From positions 1-57,784 of the forward strand of contig CAYYYJ010000004.1 in NCBI GenBank assembly GCA_964476045.1: a stretch of DNA of 57,784 nucleotides, read 5' to 3'. The translations under genes were made by a program, and so were the position numbers. The first letter of the stretch is position 1, and every line of letters begins with the position of its first letter. Below are positions 31,662 to 40,335 of the stretch, in pieces. The DNA comes from CAYYYJ01 sp964476045. GTDB taxonomy: Archaea > Aenigmatarchaeota > Aenigmatarchaeia > QMZP01 > JACQNV01. Below the pieces are notes generated by a model. It ran no database searches and was not told where the DNA came from. It was given only the letters and a program-made list of their open reading frames with translations.

Positions 31662-32711
31662 ATGGAAGGACAAACTATGAATTTCGACAACGAAATGAAT
31701 TTTGAAGCTCACCAGGCAAAGATCATGGTATTCGGATGCGGTGGCGGTGGATCCAACACAATAAACAGGCTCACTGACATGAACATCCAGGGCGCAATGA
31801 CAGTTGCTGCAAACACAGATGCAAGGCACTTAGCTGTCACACATGCTCACAAGAAGCTTCTTATCGGAAAAGAGCTGACTAGAGGACTAGGCGCTGGAGG
31901 CTATCCAGATGTAGGCAGGAGAGCAGCAGAAGAATCCAAAGGCGAGATTAAGAATCTCTTACAAGGATGCGACTTGCTGTTCGTAACATGCGGTCTAGGC
32001 GGTGGAACAGGAACAGGTTCAGCTCCAGTTGTCTCAAAATACGGAAAAGAAGCAGGTTCTATAGTGATTTCTACAGTCACACTCCCATTCAAAATGGAAG
32101 GCGCTAGAGTAGGTAAAGCTGAAGAGGGTTTGATGACTCTAAGAGACGCAAGTGACACAGTTATCGTAATCGAGAACCAAAAACTTGTCGAACTTGCAGG
32201 CAACAGACCTTTGAAAGAAGCTTTCGCAGTCGCCGACAATCTCATCGCAACAATGATCAAGGGTATTACAGAGACAATATCACAACCATCTCTAGTTAAC
32301 CTGGATTATGCAGACGTGAGAACAATCATGCACTCAGGCGGTGTCGCAACAATAGGCGTAGGCGAATCAGACACACAAAATAGAGCAAGAGAAGCAATCA
32401 CGCAAGCTTTAGCTCACCCACTATTGGATGTAGACTATCAAGGTGCATCAGGCGCTTTAATCCAGATAATTGGTGGAGAGGATCTGAGATTGGATGAGAT
32501 TAACCTCATAGGTGAAACAGTCTCACAGCACATGAGCCCAGATGCAATGGTTATGTGGGGTGCAAGAGTCCTTCCAGAGTTCAAAGGAAAAGTTCAGGTG
32601 ATAACCATAATCACAGGTGTAAAATCACCATACATCCTTGGAAAAGGCGAAGAAGTGAGACAAGCAAGAGAATCTTCACGGGAGCTTGGTATCTCAACCT
32701 TCTCTTTCTAA
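31662..32711 (+). CDS. ftsZ: Cell-division GTPase FtsZ
   Basis: 349 residues. The tubulin signature is GLGGGTGTGSAP near residues 106-117. GCGGGGSNTINRL near 25-37 is the first nucleotide loop, NTDARHL near 51-57 follows, and the T7-loop region lies in NLDYADVRTIM, which supplies the catalytic Asp. The C-terminus (SRELGISTFSF) is short, without a long linker. FtsZ forms the division ring in many archaea. The start could also be the Met at residue 6. A terminator hairpin follows the stop by 9 bp. Confidence 0.97.
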   Translation: MEGQTMNFDNEMNFEAHQAKIMVFGCGGGGSNTINRLTDMNIQGAMTVAANTDARHLAVTHAHKKLLIGKELTRGLGAGGYPDVGRRAAEESKGEIKNLLQGCDLLFVTCGLGGGTGTGSAPVVSKYGKEAGSIVISTVTLPFKMEGARVGKAEEGLMTLRDASDTVIVIENQKLVELAGNRPLKEAFAVADNLIATMIKGITETISQPSLVNLDYADVRTIMHSGGVATIGVGESDTQNRAREAITQALAHPLLDVDYQGASGALIQIIGGEDLRLDEINLIGETVSQHMSPDAMVMWGARVLPEFKGKVQVITIITGVKSPYILGKGEEVRQARESSRELGISTFSF

Positions 32712-32720
32712 AACCAAATT

Positions 32721-32751
32721 GCGGATAACATCCGCTTCTTTTTATTTTTTT
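32721..32751 (+). terminator. Terminator of ftsZ
   Basis: GCGGAT and ATCCGC (32721-32735) form a 6-bp hairpin with an AAC loop, followed by TTCTTTTTATTTTTTT. The T-rich run alone would suffice for archaeal termination. Confidence 0.75.
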
Positions 32752-32861
32752 ACGGTTTTATAGTTTAAGGCAGATGGCTAGCTGTCTTGGCTATAAACCA
32801 ATTTTCTATTTTATTTAACTAGTGTTAACTTTGAAAAATTATTGCCAAAAATTCAAAATAA

Positions 32862-33530
32862 CTAAGTGCTATAGCCCAGTTCTTTAAGCAAATTCTTGAA
32901 ATTTCCAGAATCAACAGCCTCAGTCGCTATGTACAAAAGGATCGCTTTCGTGAATTCGTATCCTTCATGGCTTTTCCCGCAGTCGACGCATTTCTCAGTT
33001 GAAGGCAAAATTCTTTTGGAATCCCCGTTCAACCCCTCAGCCACTTTTTCCTTGCAGAATTTCTCAGCGAATTTTATCAGGTTCTCATGAAGCTCCTTCA
33101 GCTCTGGCTGGTTTTTAATCACAGCGCCAACCTGGTTGTAAAAATCAGGTGAGAAAATCACATCGCCCCATGGGCTCTCCTTTTCCCCTTCTCCTCTATG
33201 AGCAAGGCCTGCCTTGAACTCACAGGACTCGAAATATTTTCTGGCCATTTTGCCTTTTTGCTGGTTAGCGTCTTCCTTCGGCTGCCTTCCCCATTTCTTG
33301 ATTTTGGAAAGCTTGATGCCTCTTACATAACCTTCCCTCTCAAGGGCTTCAACAGCGCCATAAACAGTGGAAACAGGCTCATTAAGCTCTTGTGAAATTT
33401 CTTTTACAGTCTTCCCATCAAGCCCGCCTTTTCTTATATGGTTAAAAACAGTCCAGACAGCTTCCTTCTCAAGAAGCCTTGCTGATTTCTCTGATTGTAT
33501 TGGAAGATAGGGGAGATATGTGTTTCTCAT
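32862..33530 (-). CDS. Winged-helix (TrmB/MarR-like) transcriptional regulator
   Basis: 222 residues. Residues about 20-70 form a winged helix (EKEAVWTVFNHIRKGGLDGK, then EISQELNEPVSTVYGAVEALEREGYV). A basic linker with KIKKWGRQPKED follows. The C-terminal part contains a CxxC pair (KCVDCGKSHEGYEF near 185), which could bind a metal or sense redox state. The preceding Pro-rich N-terminus (NTYLPYLPIQ) is short. It lies opposite the GGDEF gene across a region of about 280 bp, so it may control it, but no operator is evident. Confidence 0.72.
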   Translation of the reverse strand: MRNTYLPYLPIQSEKSARLLEKEAVWTVFNHIRKGGLDGKTVKEISQELNEPVSTVYGAVEALEREGYVRGIKLSKIKKWGRQPKEDANQQKGKMARKYFESCEFKAGLAHRGEGEKESPWGDVIFSPDFYNQVGAVIKNQPELKELHENLIKFAEKFCKEKVAEGLNGDSKRILPSTEKCVDCGKSHEGYEFTKAILLYIATEAVDSGNFKNLLKELGYST

Positions 33531-33618
33531 GTTTAATTATTATTGGTTCTCTACAATATAAAGTCCCAATTTCCCGAATTATACGAATTACACAATTTCA
33601 TAATCTAAGAAACAGAAT

Positions 33619-33785
33619 GTATATCCTTTTTCTTTCCAAGACTTTGTTGTCGAGGGGAACAAAATGAGTCTTGGATCCATCCAAATTCCCTATAGGCTTC
33701 CAATGTGGTGCCTGATTCCAGGTGTTCTGGAAATGGACAATTTAAGAAACTTAGGATGAGAAGGTATATCCTTTTTCTTTCTAAG
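33619..33785 (+). repeat. Duplicated leader segment upstream of the GGDEF gene
   Basis: GTATATCCTTTTTCTTTC plus YAAG occurs at 33619-33640 and again at 33764-33785. Each copy is followed by TTGT...GTCGA, a purine-rich SD-like stretch (AGGGGAAC or AGAGGAAA), and an ATG (33664 and 33811). So a promoter or leader unit of about 145 bp is duplicated, the first copy driving a 31-codon frame and the second the GGDEF gene. Confidence 0.7.
33664..33759 (+). CDS. 31-residue ORF behind the first leader copy
   Basis: The frame encodes MSLGSIQIPYRLPMWCLIPG and ends MDNLRNLG. It is placed relative to its leader exactly as the GGDEF gene is to the second copy. It could be a leader peptide, the start of a lost gene, or chance. 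No family match. Confidence 0.3.
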   Translation: MSLGSIQIPYRLPMWCLIPGVLEMDNLRNLG

Positions 33786-33810
33786 TTGTCAGTGTCGAAG
33801 AGGAAATGAT

Positions 33811-35247
33811 ATGGCTTACAATTCTGTTGTCTGTGTTGGTGCTGCCGGAGAAAGCCCAGCTAATAATACAGAAGATATAAAATACAGAGGACTAAATAGA
33901 ATTTCTGGATATTTGGATGTTGTCTCTCCTGTTGTCTCTATTCAAGAGTTTGATAGGGGTGTAGGCAGTTCTGCCAGAACTAGGACAGGAAGAAGCCATG
34001 AAGAAACTCATGGTATATATGATAAGCTTGCTTCTAGTGAAAGTCCAGCTTTAGAAAACGAGATTACAATTTATGTGAAAGTGGGTAGAGAGGGACCTGA
34101 AACAGTAGACCCTAAAGAGAGTAGAAACATCTCCAGAAGAGTTGAAGTTGTATTAGGCGGTTACAACAAGCTATTTGCTGATAGCAGGCTTCACAGAACA
34201 GGCGACGGAGAATACGAATTAAAGCTGAGAGGAACTTTCGGTGTGGGTGAAGACGTAAAAACCTACCTTTCTGGAGCGCTTCAAACAGAGTTGGCTGGAA
34301 CTGGCTTGAAAATATCACTCGAGGTGCATGGAGATAAGGCTGCAGATTTAGCAGATGAGGTTTTCGAATTAGGAGAGCGTCATGGACCTCAGCAAGGTTT
34401 ATTGGAAGCTGCATTAGCAGATTGCCCAAGTAATAGATACAGAGAATTAAGTCCGAGAGAAGAAAGAGCTGACACAGAAATAGAACTCGGAAAAGCAAAC
34501 AAGATCCCAGTATATGCTGGCCCACGCATACCTCAAGAAATTGTGGACTTTTTGGAAGGTGTCGAGCCTTCGGATCCACGTTCAAAAATTATTGCCAGTT
34601 TGGAAAAATTGCCAGAGCAGGAAAAAGCAGCAGCCTTAAAATATATTGAAGATCTGGAAGCCAAGTCAGTTTCTTTGGAGCGTGAATCCCGAACAGATCA
34701 TTTAACAGGACTTGGAAATAAAAGAGGACTTGAAGAAAACCTTTACAGGGAAGTTGGCATCTTGAACAGAAAAGGCCGCGATGGCAAGAGTGCGAGTGTA
34801 GGTGTTCTTTTCGTAGACTTAGACAACCTGAAAGCAGTGAACGATGCAGCTGGTCACGAAGCAGGCGATTATGCAATAAGAGTTCTAAGCAGATTACTTG
34901 AAAGATCTTTAAAGAGACCGGCTGATTCCGCATACAGAGTTGGCGGAGATGAGTTTGTTGCAGTTCTTCCAGACACAGATGAGAATGGAGTTCAAATAAT
35001 AGCTCAGAGATTAAAAACTCAGGTGGAACGAGCTATCCGATTATACAAAGGTTTCATGGGCAAAGAAAGATGCTATATAACAACAAGTGAAGGGCAAAGA
35101 GATGTTCTTGATCTGATAGGTGTTTCTGTCGGTGTTGCTGTTGTTAATTCAGGGGAAAAGAAATCGCCAAAAGAGTTATTAGAAGAGGCAGACGCAAAGA
35201 TGAGAAAAGACAAAACAACAAGAAGATTCAGGTACAGGGCAGCTTAA
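33811..35247 (+). CDS. GGDEF-domain protein, putative diguanylate cyclase
   Basis: 478 residues. The C-terminal GGDEF domain (about 295-475) starts RTDHLTGLGNKRGLEENLYR, has the metal site LFVDLDNLKAVNDAAGHEAG, and the catalytic RVGGDEFVAVLP near 376-387. RPAD lies at the correct distance upstream for the inhibitory RxxD site, so it should make c-di-GMP from two GTP with product feedback. Residues about 75-185 form an unknown beta-rich domain (ITIYVKVGREGPE region). A helical linker at about 265-292 could relay signals. No membrane segment is seen. Confidence 0.9.
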   Translation: MAYNSVVCVGAAGESPANNTEDIKYRGLNRISGYLDVVSPVVSIQEFDRGVGSSARTRTGRSHEETHGIYDKLASSESPALENEITIYVKVGREGPETVDPKESRNISRRVEVVLGGYNKLFADSRLHRTGDGEYELKLRGTFGVGEDVKTYLSGALQTELAGTGLKISLEVHGDKAADLADEVFELGERHGPQQGLLEAALADCPSNRYRELSPREERADTEIELGKANKIPVYAGPRIPQEIVDFLEGVEPSDPRSKIIASLEKLPEQEKAAALKYIEDLEAKSVSLERESRTDHLTGLGNKRGLEENLYREVGILNRKGRDGKSASVGVLFVDLDNLKAVNDAAGHEAGDYAIRVLSRLLERSLKRPADSAYRVGGDEFVAVLPDTDENGVQIIAQRLKTQVERAIRLYKGFMGKERCYITTSEGQRDVLDLIGVSVGVAVVNSGEKKSPKELLEEADAKMRKDKTTRRFRYRAA

Positions 35248-35366
35248 TGCCAAGGCTTTACAAAATAATTAGTTTTCAGAGATCCCTCCTTTTGAGTAAG
35301 TGCCATTTCTGTGTAGAAAGTCATTAAATTCGATACTTCTTACACAAAGCCCTGAAAAAAGAAAAC

Positions 35367-35390
35367 TTTATATATCTATTTATACTATAA
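35367..35390 (+). promoter_or_regulatory. TATA-rich promoter region before the HTH gene
   Basis: CTTTATATATC (35366-35376) and further TATA-like sequences lie upstream of 35466. 35248-35465 holds no gene; a second TATA (AAGATATATAAG near 35431-35442) lies about 24-34 nt before the HTH start, suggesting a leaderless message. Confidence 0.45.
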
Positions 35391-35465
35391 TATAAAAGCT
35401 CTTACATCTAAGCTATAGGCTATTCTGGTTAAGATATATAAGTATGCCACATCTAATATATACAT

Positions 35466-35705
35466 ATGAAAAGGGACCCATTAGAAATAATAGAGGAGAT
35501 TTTCAGGCTTCTAGAGCAGGAGTCGTCTGCGCTCAGCATAAATCAAATAGCCCAGAAAACAGGGCTCCACAACATTACAGTAAAAAAGTACATCCATCTG
35601 ATAGAAGTGGTCAGGCAGGAACCAACAGTAGAAATAATCAAAACAAGCCATTCTGTGATAGTTAGAGTGAAGCGAGAAGGCTACAGCGAAGTTTCTCAGT
35701 TTTAA
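35466..35705 (+). CDS. Small winged-helix DNA-binding protein
   Basis: 79 residues, MKRDPLEIIEEIFRLLEQES and onward. SINQIAQKTGLHNITVKKYIHLIEVV (helix-turn-helix core at about 24-48, key SINQIAQKTGLH) is followed by a beta-hairpin (VEIIKTSHSVIVRVKR). It is the first gene of a cluster with the 127-residue protein and cdc48, separated by 16 bp and 59 bp, and may control it. Confidence 0.7.
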   Translation: MKRDPLEIIEEIFRLLEQESSALSINQIAQKTGLHNITVKKYIHLIEVVRQEPTVEIIKTSHSVIVRVKREGYSEVSQF

Positions 35706-35721
35706 ATTAGAGGAGGATATT

Positions 35722-36105
35722 ATGACGAGAGAATTTTCAGAATTTGACGAATTGGACAAAAAAGAAACCACAAAACAAAAAGACTGTACTTCAGTCAAGT
35801 ACGGCGTCTTCATGGAAAAAATAAACACAAAGCTCAGAAGGATCATGCTCACGAATCCTTTTGTCCAGAAGGGCGAGCTAGTTGAACTGCTCAAAGCCAC
35901 AGTATCCATAGAAAAAGATATAGGGAACGACAAGGAACTCGACGATAACGTAAAAACAGATCTTGTGACCCGTCTAGACACATTTGCATGGTTTATGACA
36001 TCGATGCTTGATGAGATATCTGATCTTGAAAAAGCTTCGAAAAACCAACTTGAAAAAGATGCCGAGGAAGAATTTCCAGATGAGGACCAAAATTATTTTG
36101 GCTGA
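35722..36105 (+). CDS. Acidic helical protein of unknown function
   Basis: 127 residues, mostly helical and acidic, ending in KDAEEEFPDEDQNYFG. It has a good ribosome-binding site (AGAGGAGGATATT before ATG 35722). Residues 30-110 form a likely helical bundle (KYGVFMEKINTKLRRIM, LVELLKATVSIEKDIG). Its place directly before cdc48 suggests an adaptor or substrate role, but that is only positional inference. Confidence 0.65.
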   Translation: MTREFSEFDELDKKETTKQKDCTSVKYGVFMEKINTKLRRIMLTNPFVQKGELVELLKATVSIEKDIGNDKELDDNVKTDLVTRLDTFAWFMTSMLDEISDLEKASKNQLEKDAEEEFPDEDQNYFG

Positions 36106-36164
36106 GTTTGATATAGAGTTATAAAATTGCATATCAATAGTATAGTAAATTGGGAAGTTTGTAT

Positions 36165-38441
36165 ATGAGTGAAACATCAGAAATTGTAACTTTGAGCGTA
36201 GGCGAACTCACAAACAGAGGCGAATCTGGCAGAGGAATTGTTAGAATAGATACCAGCACAATGAGAAAACTCGGAGTGAAAGAAGGGGATGTAGTCGAGA
36301 TCCAAGGCCAGAAAAAGTCCGGTGCAATAGCTGTGCGCGCGTATCCAGCAGATGTAGGCCTAAATATTATTAGAATGGATGGGATCACAAGAAAAAATTC
36401 AGGAATAGGCGTAGGAGAAACAGTAAAAGTTGTGAAAGCTGCTCTTCGAGATGCAGAAAGGGTTGTTCTAGCCCCTGCCCAAAAAGGTGTTATTATACAG
36501 ATGCATCCGGAGCTTCTTAAGAAAAATTTATTCATGCGGCCAGTAGCTAAAGGCGATATAATAGCCCCTTTCCCAGTTGTAAGGCAAAGAGGCACAGGGC
36601 CTTTCAACGACTTTTTCGGTGTTAGTTTTGAGGAAATATTTTTCACCCCTATTCCAGGAGAGACAAGGTTAGCAGTTGTCTCCACATTCCCAGAAGGAAT
36701 AACAAGAGTCACTAATTATACTGAAATCGAGCTAAAACCAGAGGCAGTGACCTCTCTAGATGAAAGCGTTCCAACAGTCACTTATGAGGATATCGGAGGC
36801 CTTGGAGACGCAATAATAAAAATCAGGGAAATAGTAGAACTTCCAATGAGGCACCCAGAATTATTCACAAGGCTAGGGATAGACCCTCCGAAAGGAGTGC
36901 TTTTGTATGGTCCACCAGGAACAGGGAAAACCTTGCTGGCAAAAGCAGTAGCTAACGAAGCAGGAGCAAATTTCTCAGTGATTAACGGGCCAGAAGTTAT
37001 GAGTAAATGGTATGGACAATCAGAGGCAAACCTAAGAAAGGTTTTTGAAGACGCAGAAAAGAACGCGCCATCTATAATTTTCATAGACGAAATAGACGCG
37101 ATAGCGCCAAAAAGGGAGGATGTGCGAGGTGAAGTCGAAAAAAGGGTCGTGTCGCAGCTGCTTACAATGATGGATGGCCTCAAGTCAAGAGGCAAAGTTA
37201 TAGTTATCGCGGCAACAAACATGGAAAATTCTTTAGACCCAGCCTTACGAAGGCCTGGCAGGTTCGACAGAGAAATAGAGATCGGCGTCCCAGACGTCAA
37301 AGGGAGGAAAGAGATCTGCCAGATTCATATGAAAAATATGCCGCTTGAAAAAGACGTGAACTTAGACGAACTCGCTTCCATTACTTATGGCTTTACTGGG
37401 GCAGATATACATGCCCTAGCAAAAGAAGCTGCAATGTCTGCTCTCCGAAGGGTTTTGCCAGACATAAATTGGAAAAAGCAAGATGAGATATCACAGGATA
37501 TCCTAGAAAAACTCAGAGTCACGAAAAAGGATTTCCAGAATGCGCTTAAGATGGTAGAGCCTTCTGCGATGAGGGAAGTTCTTGTAGAAATCCCTAGTGT
37601 CAAATGGAACGATATAGGCGGATTAGATGAAGTAAAAGAATCTCTAAGGGAGGTTGTCCAGTGGCCTTTGCAAAACCCAGAAGCTTTCGAGAGGATTGGA
37701 ATAAAGCCGCCGACTGGAGTCCTTCTCTACGGTCCCCCTGGAACAGGGAAAACTTTGCTGGCAAAGGCAGTAGCAACAGAATCACAAGCTAATTTCATTG
37801 CAATAAAGGGTCCAGAGATTCTCTCCATGTGGGTCGGTGAATCTGAGAAAAAAATAAGGGAAATCTTCAGGAAAGCAAAACAAGTCGCCCCGTGCATAAT
37901 ATTTTTTGATGAGATGGATTCCCTTGCTCCGAGAAGGGGGTCAGCCGGATCTTCTAGCCACGTGATGGAGAATATAGTCTCACAGATTTTGGTTGAGATC
38001 TCAGGGTTGGAAGAGCTCCACAATATAACAGTCATCGCAGCAACTAACAGGCCTGATATCATGGATCCTGCTTTGTTGAGGCCAGGAAGATTTGAAAGGC
38101 TAATTTTTGTGGGACCTCCTGATGAAAAAGCAGTTGAGGAGATCCTGAAAATCTACACGCAAAAAATGCCTATAAGCAAAGACGTAGATATAAAATCCCT
38201 GGCTAAAAAACTCCAAGGTTATACTGGCGCAGACCTGGAAGCGCTTTGCAGAGAAGCAGGTCTAACAGCTTTGAGGGAAGACATGAAAACAAAATCAGTG
38301 GCAATGAAACATTTCGAGGCAGCCTTGGAAAAAGTCAGGCCAACAATAGACCCAAAAACAGTTGAGTATTACAAAAAAGCCGGGGAAAAGCTCAGAAAAG
38401 GGAAAACAGAGGAAAAACCTATAGACCCAAGCTATGGTTAG
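36165..38441 (+). CDS. cdc48: CDC48/p97-type AAA+ ATPase (VAT)
   Basis: 758 residues from ATG 36165 (MSETSEIVTLSVGELTNRGE); an in-frame ATG at 36150 would add five residues. The N-domain with double-psi barrel spans about 1-190. D1 has Walker A GPPGTGKT and Walker B IIFIDEIDAIAPKR; D2 has a second GPPGTGKT and CIIFFDEMDSLAPRRG. Arg fingers and second-region-of-homology (AATNRPDIMDPALLRPGRF) are intact in both rings. It unfolds proteins for the proteasome and disassembles complexes. The length fits archaeal VAT. Confidence 0.98.
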   Translation: MSETSEIVTLSVGELTNRGESGRGIVRIDTSTMRKLGVKEGDVVEIQGQKKSGAIAVRAYPADVGLNIIRMDGITRKNSGIGVGETVKVVKAALRDAERVVLAPAQKGVIIQMHPELLKKNLFMRPVAKGDIIAPFPVVRQRGTGPFNDFFGVSFEEIFFTPIPGETRLAVVSTFPEGITRVTNYTEIELKPEAVTSLDESVPTVTYEDIGGLGDAIIKIREIVELPMRHPELFTRLGIDPPKGVLLYGPPGTGKTLLAKAVANEAGANFSVINGPEVMSKWYGQSEANLRKVFEDAEKNAPSIIFIDEIDAIAPKREDVRGEVEKRVVSQLLTMMDGLKSRGKVIVIAATNMENSLDPALRRPGRFDREIEIGVPDVKGRKEICQIHMKNMPLEKDVNLDELASITYGFTGADIHALAKEAAMSALRRVLPDINWKKQDEISQDILEKLRVTKKDFQNALKMVEPSAMREVLVEIPSVKWNDIGGLDEVKESLREVVQWPLQNPEAFERIGIKPPTGVLLYGPPGTGKTLLAKAVATESQANFIAIKGPEILSMWVGESEKKIREIFRKAKQVAPCIIFFDEMDSLAPRRGSAGSSSHVMENIVSQILVEISGLEELHNITVIAATNRPDIMDPALLRPGRFERLIFVGPPDEKAVEEILKIYTQKMPISKDVDIKSLAKKLQGYTGADLEALCREAGLTALREDMKTKSVAMKHFEAALEKVRPTIDPKTVEYYKKAGEKLRKGKTEEKPIDPSYG

Positions 38442-38499
38442 CTTTCCCACGCGAGAAAACGTATATACCAATATTAGCAATATATTACCTATCTGATAG

Positions 38500-38508
38500 T
38501 TATTTAAA
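38500..38508 (+). promoter_or_regulatory. TATA box of rpoD
   Basis: TTATTTAAA lies about 50 nt before the rpoD ATG at 38557, giving a leader of about 25-30 nt. The site is separate from the cdc48 stop, so rpoD has its own promoter. Confidence 0.5.
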
Positions 38509-38556
38509 CCCTAAATAGCATAACAAAGTCTATTGGTTTGAGGGCCCTTGAGAGAT

Positions 38557-39336
38557 ATGAAAGTAAGAGTATTAGAAAAAACAAATAACAAGCTAGTATT
38601 TGTTCTCGACGGGTCTACCACAGCTTTCGCAAATGGCTTGAGAAGAGTAATGATCTCTGAAATACCTGTCCTTTCCATTGATTCTATAAGAGTTTTAGAT
38701 AATAATTCCATACTTTTTGATGAAGTAATTTCCCATAGGCTAGGTCTAATACCTCTAGATTTCGATCCAAAAAAATTCAATTTCCCCGAAGATTGTTCAT
38801 GCAAAGGGGAAGGATGCCCTTCCTGCGAAGTTGTCTTTGCGCTCGAGAGGACTGGTCCTGCAATAGTGCATTCTAGCGACCTCAAATCCTCAAACAAAGA
38901 TGTCGAGCCGTCCAGTCCTGACTTTGTTATTGCTGAATTATTGGATTCGCAGTCGCTTAAGCTGGAGGCTTTCGCTAGACTAGGAAAAGGCTCCAAGCAC
39001 GCTAAGTGGCAGGCAGCAAATGTCACTTATGGTTATTATCCAGAGCTGGAAGTGAGCGGAAAAGAAAAATTCGAGAAATACATTAAGAAGCTTCCTCAGA
39101 ACCTGTTCGTCGAAAAAGCAGGCAAATACGCTCTAGCTGACCCAACAAAATTGGATCTATACAAAAAATGTGAAGAGGAATGCGATGCAATAAAAATAGC
39201 AGTAGACGATACAAAGTTTGTTTTCAAAGTGGAGAGCATGTCTGGTTTAAAGCCAGAATATGTGGTATCCAAAGCCACAGAAATTTTAGAAGAAAAAGCA
39301 TCTGAATTCAAAAAGCAGCTGGCTGAGTTGAAGTGA
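38557..39336 (+). CDS. rpoD: DNA-directed RNA polymerase subunit D
   Basis: 259 residues from ATG 38557; the codon at 38548 is TTG. It begins MKVRVLEKTNNKLVFVLDG, the alpha-like dimerisation domain, with TTAFANGLRRVMISEIPVLS. The insert domain carries DCSCKGEGCPSC (about 88-99), a four-Cys metal site, and YKKCEEEC adds a further Cys pair near 207-213. The domain-3 iron-sulfur cluster of some archaea needs four Cys in that region, so here it is probably lost or reduced. Subunit D with L nucleates polymerase assembly. Confidence 0.96.
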   Translation: MKVRVLEKTNNKLVFVLDGSTTAFANGLRRVMISEIPVLSIDSIRVLDNNSILFDEVISHRLGLIPLDFDPKKFNFPEDCSCKGEGCPSCEVVFALERTGPAIVHSSDLKSSNKDVEPSSPDFVIAELLDSQSLKLEAFARLGKGSKHAKWQAANVTYGYYPELEVSGKEKFEKYIKKLPQNLFVEKAGKYALADPTKLDLYKKCEEECDAIKIAVDDTKFVFKVESMSGLKPEYVVSKATEILEEKASEFKKQLAELK

Positions 39337-39372
39337 TTTTCTTGCGTATATTTTTCTTATTTTAAAAGTAGT

Positions 39373-39576
39373 TCAAGCGTGCCTTGTAGCAACACTAACT
39401 GATATCCAGCATATTCCTGCGCCTAAAAATAAAATCAATGCCAAAACTGATGATAGAATTAAATTAAATTCAGAAACGCCAGGACTGCCTAATTTTAAAT
39501 TTGTCATTATCAGGGAACCGAGAAGAAGCAATATTCCGCCTAAAATCCAGACACCAACCAGCTTAACAGACGTCAT
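39373..39576 (-). CDS. Two-helix membrane protein
   Basis: 67 residues, MTSVKLVGVWILGGILLLLG and onward. Hydrophobic segments at about 5-25 and 38-60, with a short polar loop between. Typical of small archaeal membrane proteins, with no recognised family. It lies alone between rpoD (convergent) and the S3Ae gene. Confidence 0.5.
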   Translation of the reverse strand: MTSVKLVGVWILGGILLLLGSLIMTNLKLGSPGVSEFNLILSSVLALILFLGAGICWISVSVATRHA

Positions 39577-39651
39577 GTTAATACTTAGGCCTAGCTAGTA
39601 TTTGAATATTTGTATCAGATAATTGTGCAATGAGAAAGAGTCTCAAGGAGT

Positions 39652-40335
39652 TTACTGGTCTTTTGCGCCTTGTTGTATAACTTCTATCTTGCCTATTTCT
39701 AAAAATCTCACAGGATAAATTCTAGACCCGTCTTTCTTCATTTTCTTCTGATAGGTTCCGCTGACAATATTTTTCACGAATTCCTCTAGACTTGATTTGG
39801 ATGCACAATCTTTCAAAAAATCAATTGTGTATTTCCTTGATTTTTTCTGGATCATTGTCTCAGCGTTTCTGTTAAGTATCATAGAAATTGTGATCTGAAG
39901 CTTCCAGCCGTCTTTTGTATCAACAGTATCTATTGCCTCTAGCTTCTGAAGGCCGCTTCTGATATTTCTGTAAATATATTCTTGATTGCAGACAAGGCCG
40001 TGAAATAAAGTGTGCGCAGATTTCTCTTTAATATCGTCAATCTTGAATAAAAGCTTGATATGCCCCCTGGTCTTATCGCTAGTGAGCTGGCTTGCAGTAG
40101 CTTCAACTGTTCGCCCAACTAAATAAGTAGTATCAGTGGTCGGAGTTTCGTACAAAAACATTTGCCCAAACATTTTAGGAGCCAAAATATTGTACCAGTC
40201 CTTTCCCTTCCATTTTTTTAATACCTCTGTTTTGCTTTGGGTCTTCGAGTCGTCTTTCTGCTGATCTTTCTGATCCTGAACTTTTTGCCTGTCCTTCTCT
40301 TTCTGTTCCAATCTCTTTAGGTCCTGTTTTGGCAT
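39652..40335 (-). CDS. rps3ae: Ribosomal protein S3Ae (eS1)
   Basis: 227 residues. After a basic, Lys/Gln-rich N-terminal tail (about 1-42) comes the S1e core: WKGKDWYNILAPKMFGQ, VGRTVEATASQLTSD and HGLVCNQEYIYRNIRSGLQK, then VKNIVSGTYQKKMKKDGSRIYPVRFLEIGKIEV. This is an archaeal/eukaryotic small-subunit protein near the mRNA exit. Its first 161 nt overlap the 3' end of the upstream DHH gene in a different frame. Its start codon lies inside one copy of the 11-bp repeat that flanks the palindromic insertion. Confidence 0.95.
   Translation of the reverse strand: MPKQDLKRLEQKEKDRQKVQDQKDQQKDDSKTQSKTEVLKKWKGKDWYNILAPKMFGQMFLYETPTTDTTYLVGRTVEATASQLTSDKTRGHIKLLFKIDDIKEKSAHTLFHGLVCNQEYIYRNIRSGLQKLEAIDTVDTKDGWKLQITISMILNRNAETMIQKKSRKYTIDFLKDCASKSSLEEFVKNIVSGTYQKKMKKDGSRIYPVRFLEIGKIEVIQQGAKDQ

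Noticed and set aside
33811..35247. Bacterial contamination as source of the GGDEF gene
   Set aside because: It lies on continuous sequence between ftsZ and cdc48 of clear archaeal type, with no composition change visible by eye.
40175..40335. DHH-S3Ae overlap as a fused or frameshifted gene
   Set aside because: The two are in different frames, S3Ae has its own start and complete domain, and the overlap is a non-conserved tail of the DHH protein.
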